DNA from: Sciscionella sediminilitoris
Lineage (GTDB): Bacteria; Actinomycetota; Actinomycetes; Mycobacteriales; Pseudonocardiaceae
Assembly (NCBI RefSeq): GCF_000737195.2
Contig: NZ_JALM01000010.1
Span: 62,001 to 126,000 of the forward strand
Direction of reading: 5' to 3'
Length of the DNA stretch: 64,000 nt
Shown here: positions 7,444-16,133 of the stretch, piece after piece
Position numbering within the stretch: position 1 is the stretch's first letter
Layout of the letters: each line of letters opens with the position of its first letter
The notes under the pieces: model-generated
Database searches by the model: none
Told to the model about the DNA's origin: nothing
The model's input: only the letters and a program-made list of their open reading frames with translations
Position numbers and translations under genes: made by a program

Positions 7444-8382
7444 GTGAATTCCCTGCTGCCACCGCGATTGCGCCCGGGCGACCGGGTGCGGATCGTGTCC
7501 CCGGCGAGCCCGCCGGACCGTGCCGGGGTCGAGCGCGGCGCGGAGGTGTTCTCCTCCTGGGGACTACGGGTGGAGTTCGGCACGCATGTCTTCGACCGCT
7601 GGGGCTATCTGGCGGGCCGGGACGAGCAGCGGGCCGCGGACCTGAACGACGCGCTCGCCGATCCCGGGGTGCGCGCGGTGTTCGCGAGCAGGGGCGGCAA
7701 GGGCGCGTACCGGATCACCGAGCTACTCGAAACCGCTGCACTGCAAGACGATCCGAAACCACTGGTCGGGTTCAGCGATATCACGCACCTGCATCTGGCG
7801 CTGTGGTCCCGCTGCGGGCTCGCCGGTCTGCACGGGCCGTTCGCGAACTGGGACGCGAGCTGGTCGGGCCCGGAATCGGCGCGGGCGCTGCGGAACGCGC
7901 TGATGACAACGGATCCGGTGACCGTGCGCCGGGATCCGGGCGAGCCGAGCGCCGCGGTGACGGTCGAGGGCACCGCGCGCGGCACCCTGCTCGGCGGGAA
8001 TCTGGACGCGGTGCGCTCGCAAGCCGGGGCCGGGTTGCCGAGTTTGGCCGGGGCGATCCTGTTTCTCGAGCATCAGCGTGGGACCGGGCTCGGTGAGGTG
8101 GACCGCGCGCTGACCCAGTTGTCCCGCTGCGCCGAGGTACGCGGGCTGCGCGGGGTGGTGCTCGGCCAGTTCCCCGGTTTCGAACGCGATCACGGAGACC
8201 CGAGCCTCGGCGGCTGGGAGATCGCCGATGTGCTCCGCGACCGGCTGTCCCTGTTCGGTGTTCCGGTGCTCGGCGGAATCCCGGCCGGGCACCGTTTCCA
8301 CCCGCCGACCATCCCGCTCGGCACCGAGGCGGTACTGGACACCCGGGCGGGAACGCTGACGGTGGCCGCGGCCGTGCGCTAG
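7444..8382 (+). CDS. S66-family LD-carboxypeptidase
   Basis: A 312-residue serine peptidase of family S66, which removes the terminal D-alanine from tetrapeptide muropeptides in cell-wall recycling or hydrolyses related amides such as microcin C7. Visible motifs are RPGDRVRIVSPASPP at the N-terminus, FASRGGKGAYRI near 80, LVGFSDITHLHLAL near 105 (the serine is the likely nucleophile), GGNLDAVRSQAG and GIPAGH near the end. The GTG at 7444 starts two bases after the PPOX stop; earlier in-frame starts would overlap that gene by over 100 bases. It overlaps the convergent acyl-CoA synthetase by four bases. Confidence 0.88.
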   Translation: MNSLLPPRLRPGDRVRIVSPASPPDRAGVERGAEVFSSWGLRVEFGTHVFDRWGYLAGRDEQRAADLNDALADPGVRAVFASRGGKGAYRITELLETAALQDDPKPLVGFSDITHLHLALWSRCGLAGLHGPFANWDASWSGPESARALRNALMTTDPVTVRRDPGEPSAAVTVEGTARGTLLGGNLDAVRSQAGAGLPSLAGAILFLEHQRGTGLGEVDRALTQLSRCAEVRGLRGVVLGQFPGFERDHGDPSLGGWEIADVLRDRLSLFGVPVLGGIPAGHRFHPPTIPLGTEAVLDTRAGTLTVAAAVR

Positions 8383-9947
8383 GAGCGGAGCTGGAACTTC
8401 TGCACTTTGCCGGTGGATGTCTTCGGCAGCGCGGTGACGATGTCCACTTCCTTGGGTGCCTTGTACCGGGCGATCGTGGCCTTCACGTGTTCGATGATCT
8501 CCTCCCCGGTCGCGCTCTTCCCTTCGGCGAGCACGACGAACGCCTTCGGTGACTCGCCCCATGTGCTGTCCGGCACCCCGACGACGGCCGCCTCGAGGAC
8601 CGCGGGGTGCGCCACGATCGCCTGCTCGACCTCGATGGTGGAAATGTTCTCCCCACCGGAGATGACGATGTCCTTGGCGCGATCGCGCAGTTCGACATAA
8701 CCGTCCGGGTGCACGACACCGAGGTCCCCGGAATGGAACCAGCCGCCCGCGAAGGCTTTCGCGGTTCCTTCGGGATCCCGGTAGTAGCCGGACATGACGT
8801 TGTTCCCGCGCATCACGATCTCCCCCATCGTGGCACCGTCCGCGGGCACGTCTTCCATGTCCTCGCCGACCACTCGCATCCGGTCGGCCTGCAGCATCCC
8901 GACCCCCTGCCGGGCGAGTTCGCGGGCGCGCGCCTGCGGTTCGAGCTCGTCCCACGCGCGCTGGTACTCGTTCACCGAATACGGGCCGTAGGTCTCGGTG
9001 AGCCCGTAGACGTGCACGATCCGCAGCCCCATCCGTTCGGCTTGCCCGATCGTGGTCGGCGCGGGCGGGGCACCCGCGGTGGTCACGATGAGCGAATAGT
9101 CGAGCGGGCGAGCGCTCTTGGCGTTGAGCACCGTGGTGACCACGGTCGGTGCGCCGTTGAGGTGGGTGACCCGGTGCCGCTCGATCAGCTCCCAGATGAC
9201 CTCGCCGCGCACCTCGCGCAGGCACACGTGGGTGCCGCCGATCCCGGTCACCGCCCAGGGCGTGCACCAGCCGTTGCAGTGGAACATCGGCAACGTCCAC
9301 AGGTAGACGCTTTCCGGGGTGTGCGTGGAATGCACGATCTCGCCGAAGGAATTCAGATAGGCACCTCGATGGGTGTACTGCACGCCTTTCGGTTTCCCGG
9401 TCGTCCCCGAGGTGTAGTTGATCGCGATCGTCGTGTTCTCGTCGTCCACGGTCCAGTCGAGCGGCCGCTCCGATCCACGGTCCCGCAACCGCTCGTACGG
9501 CACCGGGGAGCCTTCCCCGGGGGCTGCCGGATCGGTGACCGTGACGATCTCGGTGACGGTGCGCAATTCCTCGGCGATCGGCACGATACCGCCGTACAGC
9601 GCGGAATCCACGACCAGTATTTTCGCCCCGGAATGGTCGAGAATGTACCGGATCTCCTCGGCGGCGAGCCGGGTGTTGATGGCCACGAGAACGGCACCGG
9701 CCAACGGCACCGCGAAATGCGCGATGAGCATTTCCGGGATATTCGGCAGCAAATAGGCGACCCGGTCGCCCGCATCGATTCCGGAAGCCCGCAAGGCATT
9801 GGCGATCCGGGTGGCCTCCCCGGCGAATTCGCGATAGTTCAGCGAGCGGTCACCGTAGACGATGGCCTGCTTTTCCGGGAAAACGTCCGCGCTGCGGCGC
9901 AGGAAACGCAGCGGCGTGAGCTGTGTCGTCCAGACGCGGTCATCCAT
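8379..9947 (-). CDS. Acyl-CoA synthetase (AMP-forming)
   Basis: A 522-residue ANL-superfamily enzyme that adenylates a carboxylic acid and transfers it to CoA. The ATP-binding motif is YTSGTTGKPKG near residue 185, followed by YGLTETYGP near 320, GGWFHSGDLGVVHPDGYVEL near 410, the hinge DRAKDIVISGGENIS, and the C-terminal catalytic lysine in TGKVQKFQLR. It resembles medium/long-chain AlkK-like synthetases. It begins four bases after the methyltransferase stop, so the two are cotranscribed. Confidence 0.9.
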   Translation of the reverse strand: MDDRVWTTQLTPLRFLRRSADVFPEKQAIVYGDRSLNYREFAGEATRIANALRASGIDAGDRVAYLLPNIPEMLIAHFAVPLAGAVLVAINTRLAAEEIRYILDHSGAKILVVDSALYGGIVPIAEELRTVTEIVTVTDPAAPGEGSPVPYERLRDRGSERPLDWTVDDENTTIAINYTSGTTGKPKGVQYTHRGAYLNSFGEIVHSTHTPESVYLWTLPMFHCNGWCTPWAVTGIGGTHVCLREVRGEVIWELIERHRVTHLNGAPTVVTTVLNAKSARPLDYSLIVTTAGAPPAPTTIGQAERMGLRIVHVYGLTETYGPYSVNEYQRAWDELEPQARARELARQGVGMLQADRMRVVGEDMEDVPADGATMGEIVMRGNNVMSGYYRDPEGTAKAFAGGWFHSGDLGVVHPDGYVELRDRAKDIVISGGENISTIEVEQAIVAHPAVLEAAVVGVPDSTWGESPKAFVVLAEGKSATGEEIIEHVKATIARYKAPKEVDIVTALPKTSTGKVQKFQLRS

Positions 9948-9951
9948 TCGC

Positions 9952-10716
9952 CTACCCTACACGGGCGACCGCGAAAATGCGTCGGAACGCGAACAGCGTG
10001 CTGCCATCGTGCAGCGCCGGGTAGGCGGCCCGCAGCCGGGGCGCCAGCTGGGCGCGGAACTCGGTGAACTCCCGCTCATCGAGCGCCTCGGCGATCGGGC
10101 GCAGTGCGGTGCCGCGCACCCAGTCCAGCACCGGATCCGCACCGTGCAGCCGCTGCTGGTACGTCGTCTCCCACACGTCGACCTCGCAGCCGGCCTCGAG
10201 CAGCAGCTCGGCATAGCGCGCGGGCTCGGCCACCGTGTCCGCGCCGCGCAGGCCGAGCCCGGAAAGCCTGGTGCGCCAGGGTTGTTCGGCGGCGAGCTCA
10301 CGGATCGCCCGGTGCGAGGGCGCGTCGAAGTTGCCCGGGACCTGAAAGGCGATCCAGGCCGCGGAATCCAGCGCGCGAACCCAGCGTTCGAGCAGGTCCT
10401 CATGCCCGGGAACCCATTGCAGCACCGCATTGCACACCAGCACATCGGTGCCGGGTTCGGGAGTCCAGTCGCGCACATCGGCCACCCGCGCGTCCACTCC
10501 CCGCTCCACGGCGGCGGCCACCATCTCGGCGGAGGAGTCGAATCCGGTGATCCGCGCGTCCGGCCAGCGGCGCGGCAGATCCGCGGTCAGATTCCCCGGT
10601 CCGCAGCCGATATCGACCACAGCGCGCGGATTCTTCGCGGGAACCCGGGCGAGCAGATCGTAGAACGGACGGCCCCGGTGGTCGTCGAACGCGAGGTAGA
10701 CCTCGGGATCCCACAT
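9952..10716 (-). CDS. tam: Trans-aconitate 2-methyltransferase-like SAM methyltransferase
   Basis: A 254-residue SAM-dependent methyltransferase. It starts MWDPEVYLAF, as Tam proteins do, and carries motif I VVDIGCGPGNLT near residue 36, GFDSSAEMV, and the Tam signature NAVLQWVPGHEDLL, then FQVPGNFDAPSH. Tam methylates trans-aconitate, a spontaneous by-product that inhibits aconitase. The ATG at 10716 has a strong GGAGGAG upstream. An array of four CAGTAC half-sites precedes it. Confidence 0.85.
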   Translation of the reverse strand: MWDPEVYLAFDDHRGRPFYDLLARVPAKNPRAVVDIGCGPGNLTADLPRRWPDARITGFDSSAEMVAAAVERGVDARVADVRDWTPEPGTDVLVCNAVLQWVPGHEDLLERWVRALDSAAWIAFQVPGNFDAPSHRAIRELAAEQPWRTRLSGLGLRGADTVAEPARYAELLLEAGCEVDVWETTYQQRLHGADPVLDWVRGTALRPIAEALDEREFTEFRAQLAPRLRAAYPALHDGSTLFAFRRIFAVARVG

Positions 10717-10729
10717 GACTCCTCCTAAG

Positions 10730-10764
10730 CAGTACGCTCGTACTGTAGCAGTACATGCGTACTG
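10730..10764. promoter_or_regulatory. Tandem palindromic operator upstream of tam
   Basis: CAGTACGCTCGTACTG (10730-10745) and CAGTACATGCGTACTG (10749-10764) are palindromes built from the half-site CAGTAC, centres 19 bp apart. The junction between them, GTACTG-TAG-CAGTAC, is itself an inverted repeat. They end 13 bases before the tam start codon. The arrangement suits a TetR- or MarR-type repressor; no regulator gene is adjacent. Confidence 0.65.
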
Positions 10765-10816
10765 TAACAGGGTGTGCGGTGATCCGCGAGTGCCCGATCG
10801 GTGTGCCTCCGGCCGG

Positions 10817-11338
10817 TCAGCCGTGCAGCCGCCGCGCGATCCCCGCGGTGAGCGAGCGGACCTGCGCGCGATCGGCGCCCGGATCGGGGCGCACCTGCAG
10901 CAGGATTCCGTCCACGCCCGGTTCGCGCCGTTGCACGAACCAGACTCCTCCCCCGTCGACCTCGCGGCGCTGCCGTTCGAGGATGGAGCGCTCCACGCGC
11001 TGCCGGACGGTCTGCGGTACCCGGCCCGGTGATTCCAGGGAAAACCGTTGCGGGGCAAGGTCTTCGAGGATCTCGATCCCCTCGACGACCTCCGCGGCCC
11101 GTGCCTCGGTCACCTGGAGCCGCGGATCCTCCCAGCTTGCCTTCGCGATCCGGTGCCAGCCGATCCGCCGATCCCCCTCGGCCTCGGGCAGCCACAGCCC
11201 GTGCGAGGTGACGAGCACACAGCGTTGCCCGGAACCGGCACTGGCCAGCACGTGTTCGTCCGCCTCCAGGCTCCCGCCGAAGGATTCGGGAACCCGTGTC
11301 CCGTTGATCCGCGCGGCGATCCGGCGGGCAAGGTTCAC
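10817..11338 (-). CDS. Conserved actinobacterial protein downstream of dnaG
   Basis: A 173-residue soluble protein with alternating strand-like segments (VLVTSHGLWLPE, IGWHRIAKASWEDPRLQVTE) and a helical second half. A PH-like barrel is a guess; no catalytic motif is visible. The GTG at 11338 overlaps the dnaG stop as GTGA, so it is translationally coupled to primase. A homologue next to dnaG appears in other actinomycetes, suggesting a conserved but undefined partnership. Confidence 0.75.
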   Translation of the reverse strand: MNLARRIAARINGTRVPESFGGSLEADEHVLASAGSGQRCVLVTSHGLWLPEAEGDRRIGWHRIAKASWEDPRLQVTEARAAEVVEGIEILEDLAPQRFSLESPGRVPQTVRQRVERSILERQRREVDGGGVWFVQRREPGVDGILLQVRPDPGADRAQVRSLTAGIARRLHG

Positions 11339-13227
11339 AGGACTACCCCGCTGGCCTGTTCGGAAAGCGATTTGTGCCATTGCTCGAGCGCGACGAGGTC
11401 ACCGAACAGCTGCCGGTAGGAGTCCTGGTCCTCGAGTGGGGACATCCGCTGCAGCTTCGACTTGATCTCCCGGATCTGGCTGCCGACGAGCCGTTTCTGC
11501 AGTGCGGTGAGAATGCTCTGCACGTACCGGGAATCCGGCTCGTCCATGGTGTGCAAGGGTTCCACGGCGAGCTCGGTGAGCAGTGAGCGCACCGTCTGGT
11601 GTGGACAGTTGGCGGCGACGGTCTCGTTCAGCGCGGCACCGGAGAGCCCGCTCGCCGCTCCTCCCGCGGCGAGAATGCCCTCGTGCAGTTCCGCGTAGGC
11701 CTCGTGGGTGAAGGCGTCCACGGGCAGCGAATCGTAGTAGGGACCGGCCATTTCCGGATACTGCACCGCGAGCTTGAGCGCCTCGCGCTGGTTGGCGAGC
11801 ACCCGGTCGGCGGGGTCGGGGCGGGCGGGTCCCTGCGGGGTGGCGGCCTCGGTCTCCTCGCGGGGCTCGCTCGGTTTACGGGTGCTCTGCCTGCCGCCAC
11901 GCGCGGTCTCGCGCACCCGTTTGACCACGAATGCCTCGTCCGGCCACCCGGACCACCAGGCGAGTTTCGCCGCGTACCCGTCCCGGATCGCGGTGTCCTT
12001 GATCCGGGCGACCAGCGGCACCGTGCGCTTGAGCGCGGCGACCTGGCCGTCCACCGAGTCGAGATCGTGCTCGGCGAGGATGGCGCGCACGGCGAACTCG
12101 AACAGCGGGGTGCGCCGCGCGACCAGGTCCCGGACCGCGACATCGCCCTTGTCCTGGCGCAGTTCGCACGGATCCATGCCGTCCGGGGCGACCGCGAGAT
12201 AGGTCTGGCTGGCGAACCGCTGGTCCCCGTCGAAGGCCTTGAGCGCCGCCTTCTGCCCGGCCGCGTCGCCGTCGAAGGTGAAGATCACCTCGCCGCGAAA
12301 GGCGTCGTCGTCCATGAGCAGCCTGCGCAGCACGGACATGTGCTCCTCGCCGAAGGCGGTCCCGCAGGAGGCGACCGCGGTGGTGACCCCGGCCAGGTGC
12401 ATGGCCATCACATCGGTGTAGCCCTCGACGATCACGGCCTGATGGCGCTTGGCGATCTCCCGCTTGGCCTGGTCGATCCCGAACAGCACCTGGGATTTGC
12501 GGTAGATCGGGCTTTCCGAGGTGTTGAGGTATTTCGCCTGGATCGGGTCGTCCTCGTAGAGCCGGCGCGCGCCGAACCCGACCACATCGCCGCCGAGGTC
12601 CTTCAGTGGCCACAGCAGCCTGCGGTGGAACCGGTCGATCGGGCCCCGGCGTCCCTCCTTGGCCAGCTGCGCCTGGTAGAGCTCCTCGATGGTGAATCCC
12701 CTGCCGAGCAGGTGTTTGGTCAGGGTGTCCCAGCCGCCGGGCGCGTAGCCGCAGCCGAAGGTGCGCGCGGCCTGCTCGTCGAAACCGCGCTCGGCGAGGT
12801 ACTGGCGGGCGGTCACCGCCTCGGCGGAGGCGAGCTGCTCGGTGTAGAACTCGGCGGCCGCGCGGTGCGCCGCGATCAGCCTGCTCCTGGTCCCCCGCTC
12901 GCGCTGCACGCTCGTGCCGCCGCCGGTGTAGGTGATCTGGTACCCGGCCCGGTCGGCGAGCCGCTGCACCGCCTCCACGAAACCCAGGTGCTCGATCTTC
13001 TGGATGAACGCGATGACGTCGCCGCCCTCACCGCAGCCGAAGCAGTGGAACAGGCCGCGTGCCGGGCGGACGTTGAACGAGGGGCTCTTCTCGTCGTGGA
13101 AGGGACAGAGTCCCTTCACCGATCCGCCACCCGCGTTGCGCAGCGCGACGTAATCCCCGATGACGTCCTCGATGCGGTTGAGCTCGCGGACCTGTGCGAT
13201 ATCGCCTTCCTTGATCAGACCCGCCAT
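11335..13227 (-). CDS. dnaG: DNA primase
   Basis: A 630-residue primase that makes RNA primers for lagging-strand synthesis and is recruited by the replicative helicase. Residues 1-100 contain the CHC2 zinc finger (CPFHDEKSPSF then FHCFGCGEGGD). The TOPRIM core has VIVEGYTDVMA near residue 265 and FTFDGDAAGQKA near 315. The C-terminal helicase-binding domain follows a Pro/Arg/Glu-rich linker. The ATG at 13227 lies four bases after the serpin stop. Confidence 0.97.
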   Translation of the reverse strand: MAGLIKEGDIAQVRELNRIEDVIGDYVALRNAGGGSVKGLCPFHDEKSPSFNVRPARGLFHCFGCGEGGDVIAFIQKIEHLGFVEAVQRLADRAGYQITYTGGGTSVQRERGTRSRLIAAHRAAAEFYTEQLASAEAVTARQYLAERGFDEQAARTFGCGYAPGGWDTLTKHLLGRGFTIEELYQAQLAKEGRRGPIDRFHRRLLWPLKDLGGDVVGFGARRLYEDDPIQAKYLNTSESPIYRKSQVLFGIDQAKREIAKRHQAVIVEGYTDVMAMHLAGVTTAVASCGTAFGEEHMSVLRRLLMDDDAFRGEVIFTFDGDAAGQKAALKAFDGDQRFASQTYLAVAPDGMDPCELRQDKGDVAVRDLVARRTPLFEFAVRAILAEHDLDSVDGQVAALKRTVPLVARIKDTAIRDGYAAKLAWWSGWPDEAFVVKRVRETARGGRQSTRKPSEPREETEAATPQGPARPDPADRVLANQREALKLAVQYPEMAGPYYDSLPVDAFTHEAYAELHEGILAAGGAASGLSGAALNETVAANCPHQTVRSLLTELAVEPLHTMDEPDSRYVQSILTALQKRLVGSQIREIKSKLQRMSPLEDQDSYRQLFGDLVALEQWHKSLSEQASGVVL

Positions 13228-13231
13228 ACCG

Positions 13232-14308
13232 CTAGGGTACCGGGCTGGCGACCCTCGCCAGGAAGTACACCACCCCCGTGCGCCGGTCCCGCACCAGGAA
13301 CAGGAAGGGCCGGTCGACGTGGAACGGGATCGGGCGGTCCGTGGTGACCATGGCGAGCCGGACCAGTACCGCGGTGGCCGCCGCACCCTCGAATCCCTGC
13401 TCGTCCACCCGGAGCACGGATTCGTGCAGTACCTCGGAGACCAGGACCCGGGCCCGGGTCATCGGGCTGAAGTCGGCACCGGGCCCGAACATCTCCCGCA
13501 CCCCGAGACCGGCGAGCGCCCCGGAGAGCGAGCTCTGCGCGCGCACCTCGAACCGGGGCAGCCGCAGTTCCACCTCCCGCGGTGCCGCCTCCTCGAGGAG
13601 TGTGCCGAGCGCGGCCGGGGTGAGCCCGGCCTCGGCCTCGGCGAGCGGGCGGTCCGGGAGCAGTACCGCGGCCTCCACCTCGGCGCCCGCGGGCAGTACC
13701 GCGATCCGCCAGCCACCGGACTCGGCATAGCGCATCCGGTGGGTCAGCGCCATCGTGGGCACCTTCCCCGCTCCGCTGAACGGCCGGTCACGGGTGGCCG
13801 ATTCGGTGAACGGGTTGTCCCAGGACGCCTTGAGGTACAGGGCGTTCACGATCGCGGCGATGGTGTCCGCGTCGACCGCGCCGTCCGGGATGAGCTCAGG
13901 GATCAGGCCACGGGTCGTCTCGGCGACATCCGCGTTGATCAGCTCCCGTGCCCGGCCGGGTGCGGTGCGGAACGGGGCGTGGCAGGCGGCGCTGTCCGGC
14001 CAGCCTGCGAGCCGGGAGACGAACGTGGCGGAGAGCTCCACCCGGTCCTCGGTCCACACCGTGTTCGCCAGCGCCAGCTCGGCGGATTCGGCGCGGGCGG
14101 CCACGTGCAACCGTTCGCGCAGCACGTCGAGGTCGCCGAGCAGGGCGAGCAGCTGCGCGCGGGTCTCGCCGGCGGTGGCCTCCGCGGTCATGCCGAGTGC
14201 CGAGGCGATGGACAGCGGCGAGCAGCAGGCAGGCCGCGCGGGATCGGGGGCGATCGCGCGGTGCAGGGCGAGCGCGAGCTCCAGCTGGGCGTGTTCGGTC
14301 GTGGTCAT
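13232..14308 (-). CDS. Serpin-family protease inhibitor
   Basis: A 358-residue serpin, close to the usual length and without a signal peptide, so probably cytoplasmic. Core motifs are visible: CSPLSIASALGMTAEATAGET, VNALYLKASWDNPFT near 170, and FHVDRPFLFLVRDRRTGVVYF near the end. The reactive-centre hinge at about 303-313 reads EQGFEGAAATA, with the small residues needed for strand insertion, so it is likely inhibitory. The scissile bond falls near RLAM by hinge counting. The ATG overlaps the preceding 28-codon ORF stop as ATGA. Its position between dgt and dnaG is unusual. Confidence 0.9.
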   Translation of the reverse strand: MTTTEHAQLELALALHRAIAPDPARPACCSPLSIASALGMTAEATAGETRAQLLALLGDLDVLRERLHVAARAESAELALANTVWTEDRVELSATFVSRLAGWPDSAACHAPFRTAPGRARELINADVAETTRGLIPELIPDGAVDADTIAAIVNALYLKASWDNPFTESATRDRPFSGAGKVPTMALTHRMRYAESGGWRIAVLPAGAEVEAAVLLPDRPLAEAEAGLTPAALGTLLEEAAPREVELRLPRFEVRAQSSLSGALAGLGVREMFGPGADFSPMTRARVLVSEVLHESVLRVDEQGFEGAAATAVLVRLAMVTTDRPIPFHVDRPFLFLVRDRRTGVVYFLARVASPVP

Positions 14309-14391
14309 GAGAGCGGGCCTTCCGTGAGCATCACAGGACCGCCCGCGGTCCGAGGAGCACAGCGGAAGCCCGATCGGGTCAGCACGGTCAT
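14305..14391 (-). CDS. 28-codon micro-ORF between dgt and serpin
   Basis: The minus strand encodes a 28-residue peptide from MTVLTRSGFRCAP to LTEGPLS. Its ATG overlaps the dgt stop (ATGA), and its own stop overlaps the serpin ATG (ATGA). GGGAG lies five bases upstream of its start. These two overlaps and the ribosome-binding site suggest it is translated, perhaps as a coupling link. It has no recognisable domain or hydrophobic segment. Confidence 0.45.
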   Translation of the reverse strand: MTVLTRSGFRCAPRTAGGPVMLTEGPLS

Positions 14392-15644
14392 GGCTGCTCC
14401 CGGTGGAATCGCCGGTGCCAGGCGAGTGCCTGTTCGTCGGTCAGCGAGGCGACCTGGTCGAGCACCACGCGCAGCCCGTCCGCCTCGCTCCCGGCCGCCC
14501 GCAGCGCGGCGGCGTGCACCGGATCGAGCCGGTCCACCCGGTCGCGCAGTGCCGCGATCAGTTCGGCGAGCAGTTCGCGCTGCCGCCGTTGCAGGGCGAG
14601 CCTGCGCGGATCGCTCATCACGTAGCGCAGCGCCACCGCTTTGAGCAGGGCGACCTCGGCGCGCACTCCGGTGGGCACGACCAGCCCGGCCGCGTACCGG
14701 GAGAGCGGGGCCGCGCCGTGTTCGCTCCTGGTGGCCGCGACCGGGGCGGTGGCGAACCGGCCGACCAGTTCGGAGGTCAGCTGTTTCAGCGTGATGTGCG
14801 CGCGCAGGGTCCCGTCGAAGCCGTGTTTGGCGAGCTCGGCCACCGAGGGGATGGCGAGCAGTTCCTGGGCCGCGGTCTCCACCTCGGCCGGATCGATCGC
14901 GGTGTAGTTGCGCACCGCGAGCCTTGCCAGGTCGGCGCGTTCGGCGGCATCGGTGAGCGCGGACAGTTCGACCCGGCCCGCGAGCACCCCGTCCTCCACG
15001 TCGTGCACCGAATAGGCCACGTCGTCGGACCAGTCCATGACCTGTGCCTCGAGGCAGACCGCGGTCCCGGGCGCGCCCTCGCGCATCCAGGTGAACACCG
15101 GGAGGTCGTCGGCGTAGACCCCGAACTTGGCGCTGTCCGGCCCGCGCGGCCAGGGGTACTTGGTGGCCGCGTCCAGGCAGGCGCGGGTGAGGTTGAGCCC
15201 GTAGCTGCGCCCGTCCGCGCCGAGCACCTTCGGTTCGAGCCTGGTCAGGATGCGCAGGGTCTGGGCGTTCCCCTCGAACCCGCCGCAGTCCGCGCCCGCC
15301 TCGTCGAGCGCCCGCTCGCCGTTGTGCCCGAACGGCGGGTGCCCGATGTCGTGCGCGAGTCCCGCGGTGTCCACCACATCCGGGTCCGCGCCGAGGCCTT
15401 CGGCGATCTCCCTGCCGATCTGGGCGACTTCGAGCGAGTGGGTGAGCCTGGTGCGCGGGGCCGCGTGCCCCTGCCCCTCCCCCGGGCCGACGACCTGGGT
15501 CTTCCCGGCGAGCCTGCGCAGCGCGGCGCTGTGCAGCACGCGTGCCCGGTCCCGGGCGAACGGGCCGCGACCGGCGAGCTCGGCAGCGGGCAGCGCGCCG
15601 AGCTTGCCCGGCTCGGCGTAGGCGCGCTGCTCCTCGAATCGCAT
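14388..15644 (-). CDS. dgt: Deoxyguanosinetriphosphate triphosphohydrolase-like HD protein
   Basis: A 418-residue dNTPase that hydrolyses dNTPs to nucleoside and triphosphate. The HD-domain metal ligands are visible in RTRLTHSLEVAQIGR near residue 65 and HDIGHPPFGHNGE near 99, with DWSDDVAYSVHD near 205. The N-terminal RRLAGKTQVV motif is typical. It starts the minus-strand operon running through the serpin to dnaG, an order (dgt before dnaG) also known from mycobacteria. Positions 15645-15762 separate it from the divergent DGPF genes. Confidence 0.93.
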   Translation of the reverse strand: MRFEEQRAYAEPGKLGALPAAELAGRGPFARDRARVLHSAALRRLAGKTQVVGPGEGQGHAAPRTRLTHSLEVAQIGREIAEGLGADPDVVDTAGLAHDIGHPPFGHNGERALDEAGADCGGFEGNAQTLRILTRLEPKVLGADGRSYGLNLTRACLDAATKYPWPRGPDSAKFGVYADDLPVFTWMREGAPGTAVCLEAQVMDWSDDVAYSVHDVEDGVLAGRVELSALTDAAERADLARLAVRNYTAIDPAEVETAAQELLAIPSVAELAKHGFDGTLRAHITLKQLTSELVGRFATAPVAATRSEHGAAPLSRYAAGLVVPTGVRAEVALLKAVALRYVMSDPRRLALQRRQRELLAELIAALRDRVDRLDPVHAAALRAAGSEADGLRVVLDQVASLTDEQALAWHRRFHREQP

Positions 15645-15762
15645 GCGCCCAGGATAGTGCCGGACACCGACAAGTTCCGGTTACCGTGACACCACCTGTC
15701 CCGGCGGCCCCCTTCCCGTTCGTCGTCCTGACGAGAACCGGAAGACCGAACGGAGGAGACGA

Positions 15763-16095
15763 TTGCGGTACGCACTGTTGTTCTGCGTGGACGAGGAACT
15801 CGCCGAGGACGCGGCCGCCGAGGCGGGCTGCCGGGCCTGGACGGCCGAGATGCGCGAACGCGGGGTGCTCGGCGAGAGTGTCGGGCTGCGCCCGCCCTGC
15901 GAGGCGACGAGCATCCGGGTGCGCGAGGAGAACGCGCTGCTCACCGATGGCCCGTTCGCCGAGACTCGGGAGCAGCTGGCCGGGCTGACCGTCGTGGACT
16001 GCGCGGACCTGGACGAGGCGCTGGAGATCGCGGCCGGGCATCCGGCGGCGCGCATGGGCGTTGTCGAGATCCGCCCGCTGATTTCCGAACACTGA
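15763..16095 (+). CDS. DGPF/YCII-related protein 1
   Basis: A 110-residue ferredoxin-like-fold protein of the YCII/DGPF family. The signature TDGPFAETREQLAG is at residues 61-74. Function is unknown, but family members are regularly encoded beside ECF42-type sigma factors, as here. The start is a TTG at 15763 with GGAGGAG four to five bases upstream; no ATG is available in a matching position. Confidence 0.85.
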   Translation: MRYALLFCVDEELAEDAAAEAGCRAWTAEMRERGVLGESVGLRPPCEATSIRVREENALLTDGPFAETREQLAGLTVVDCADLDEALEIAAGHPAARMGVVEIRPLISEH

Positions 16096-16133
16096 TTTCC
16101 CGAACGCCGATTTCCGAACGAGGAGCGTGAACG

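Noticed and set aside
11599-13347. A 582-codon plus-strand frame antisense to dnaG
   Set aside because: Low-complexity Gly/Arg/Val-rich translation with no motif; it mirrors third-position GC bias of the primase gene.
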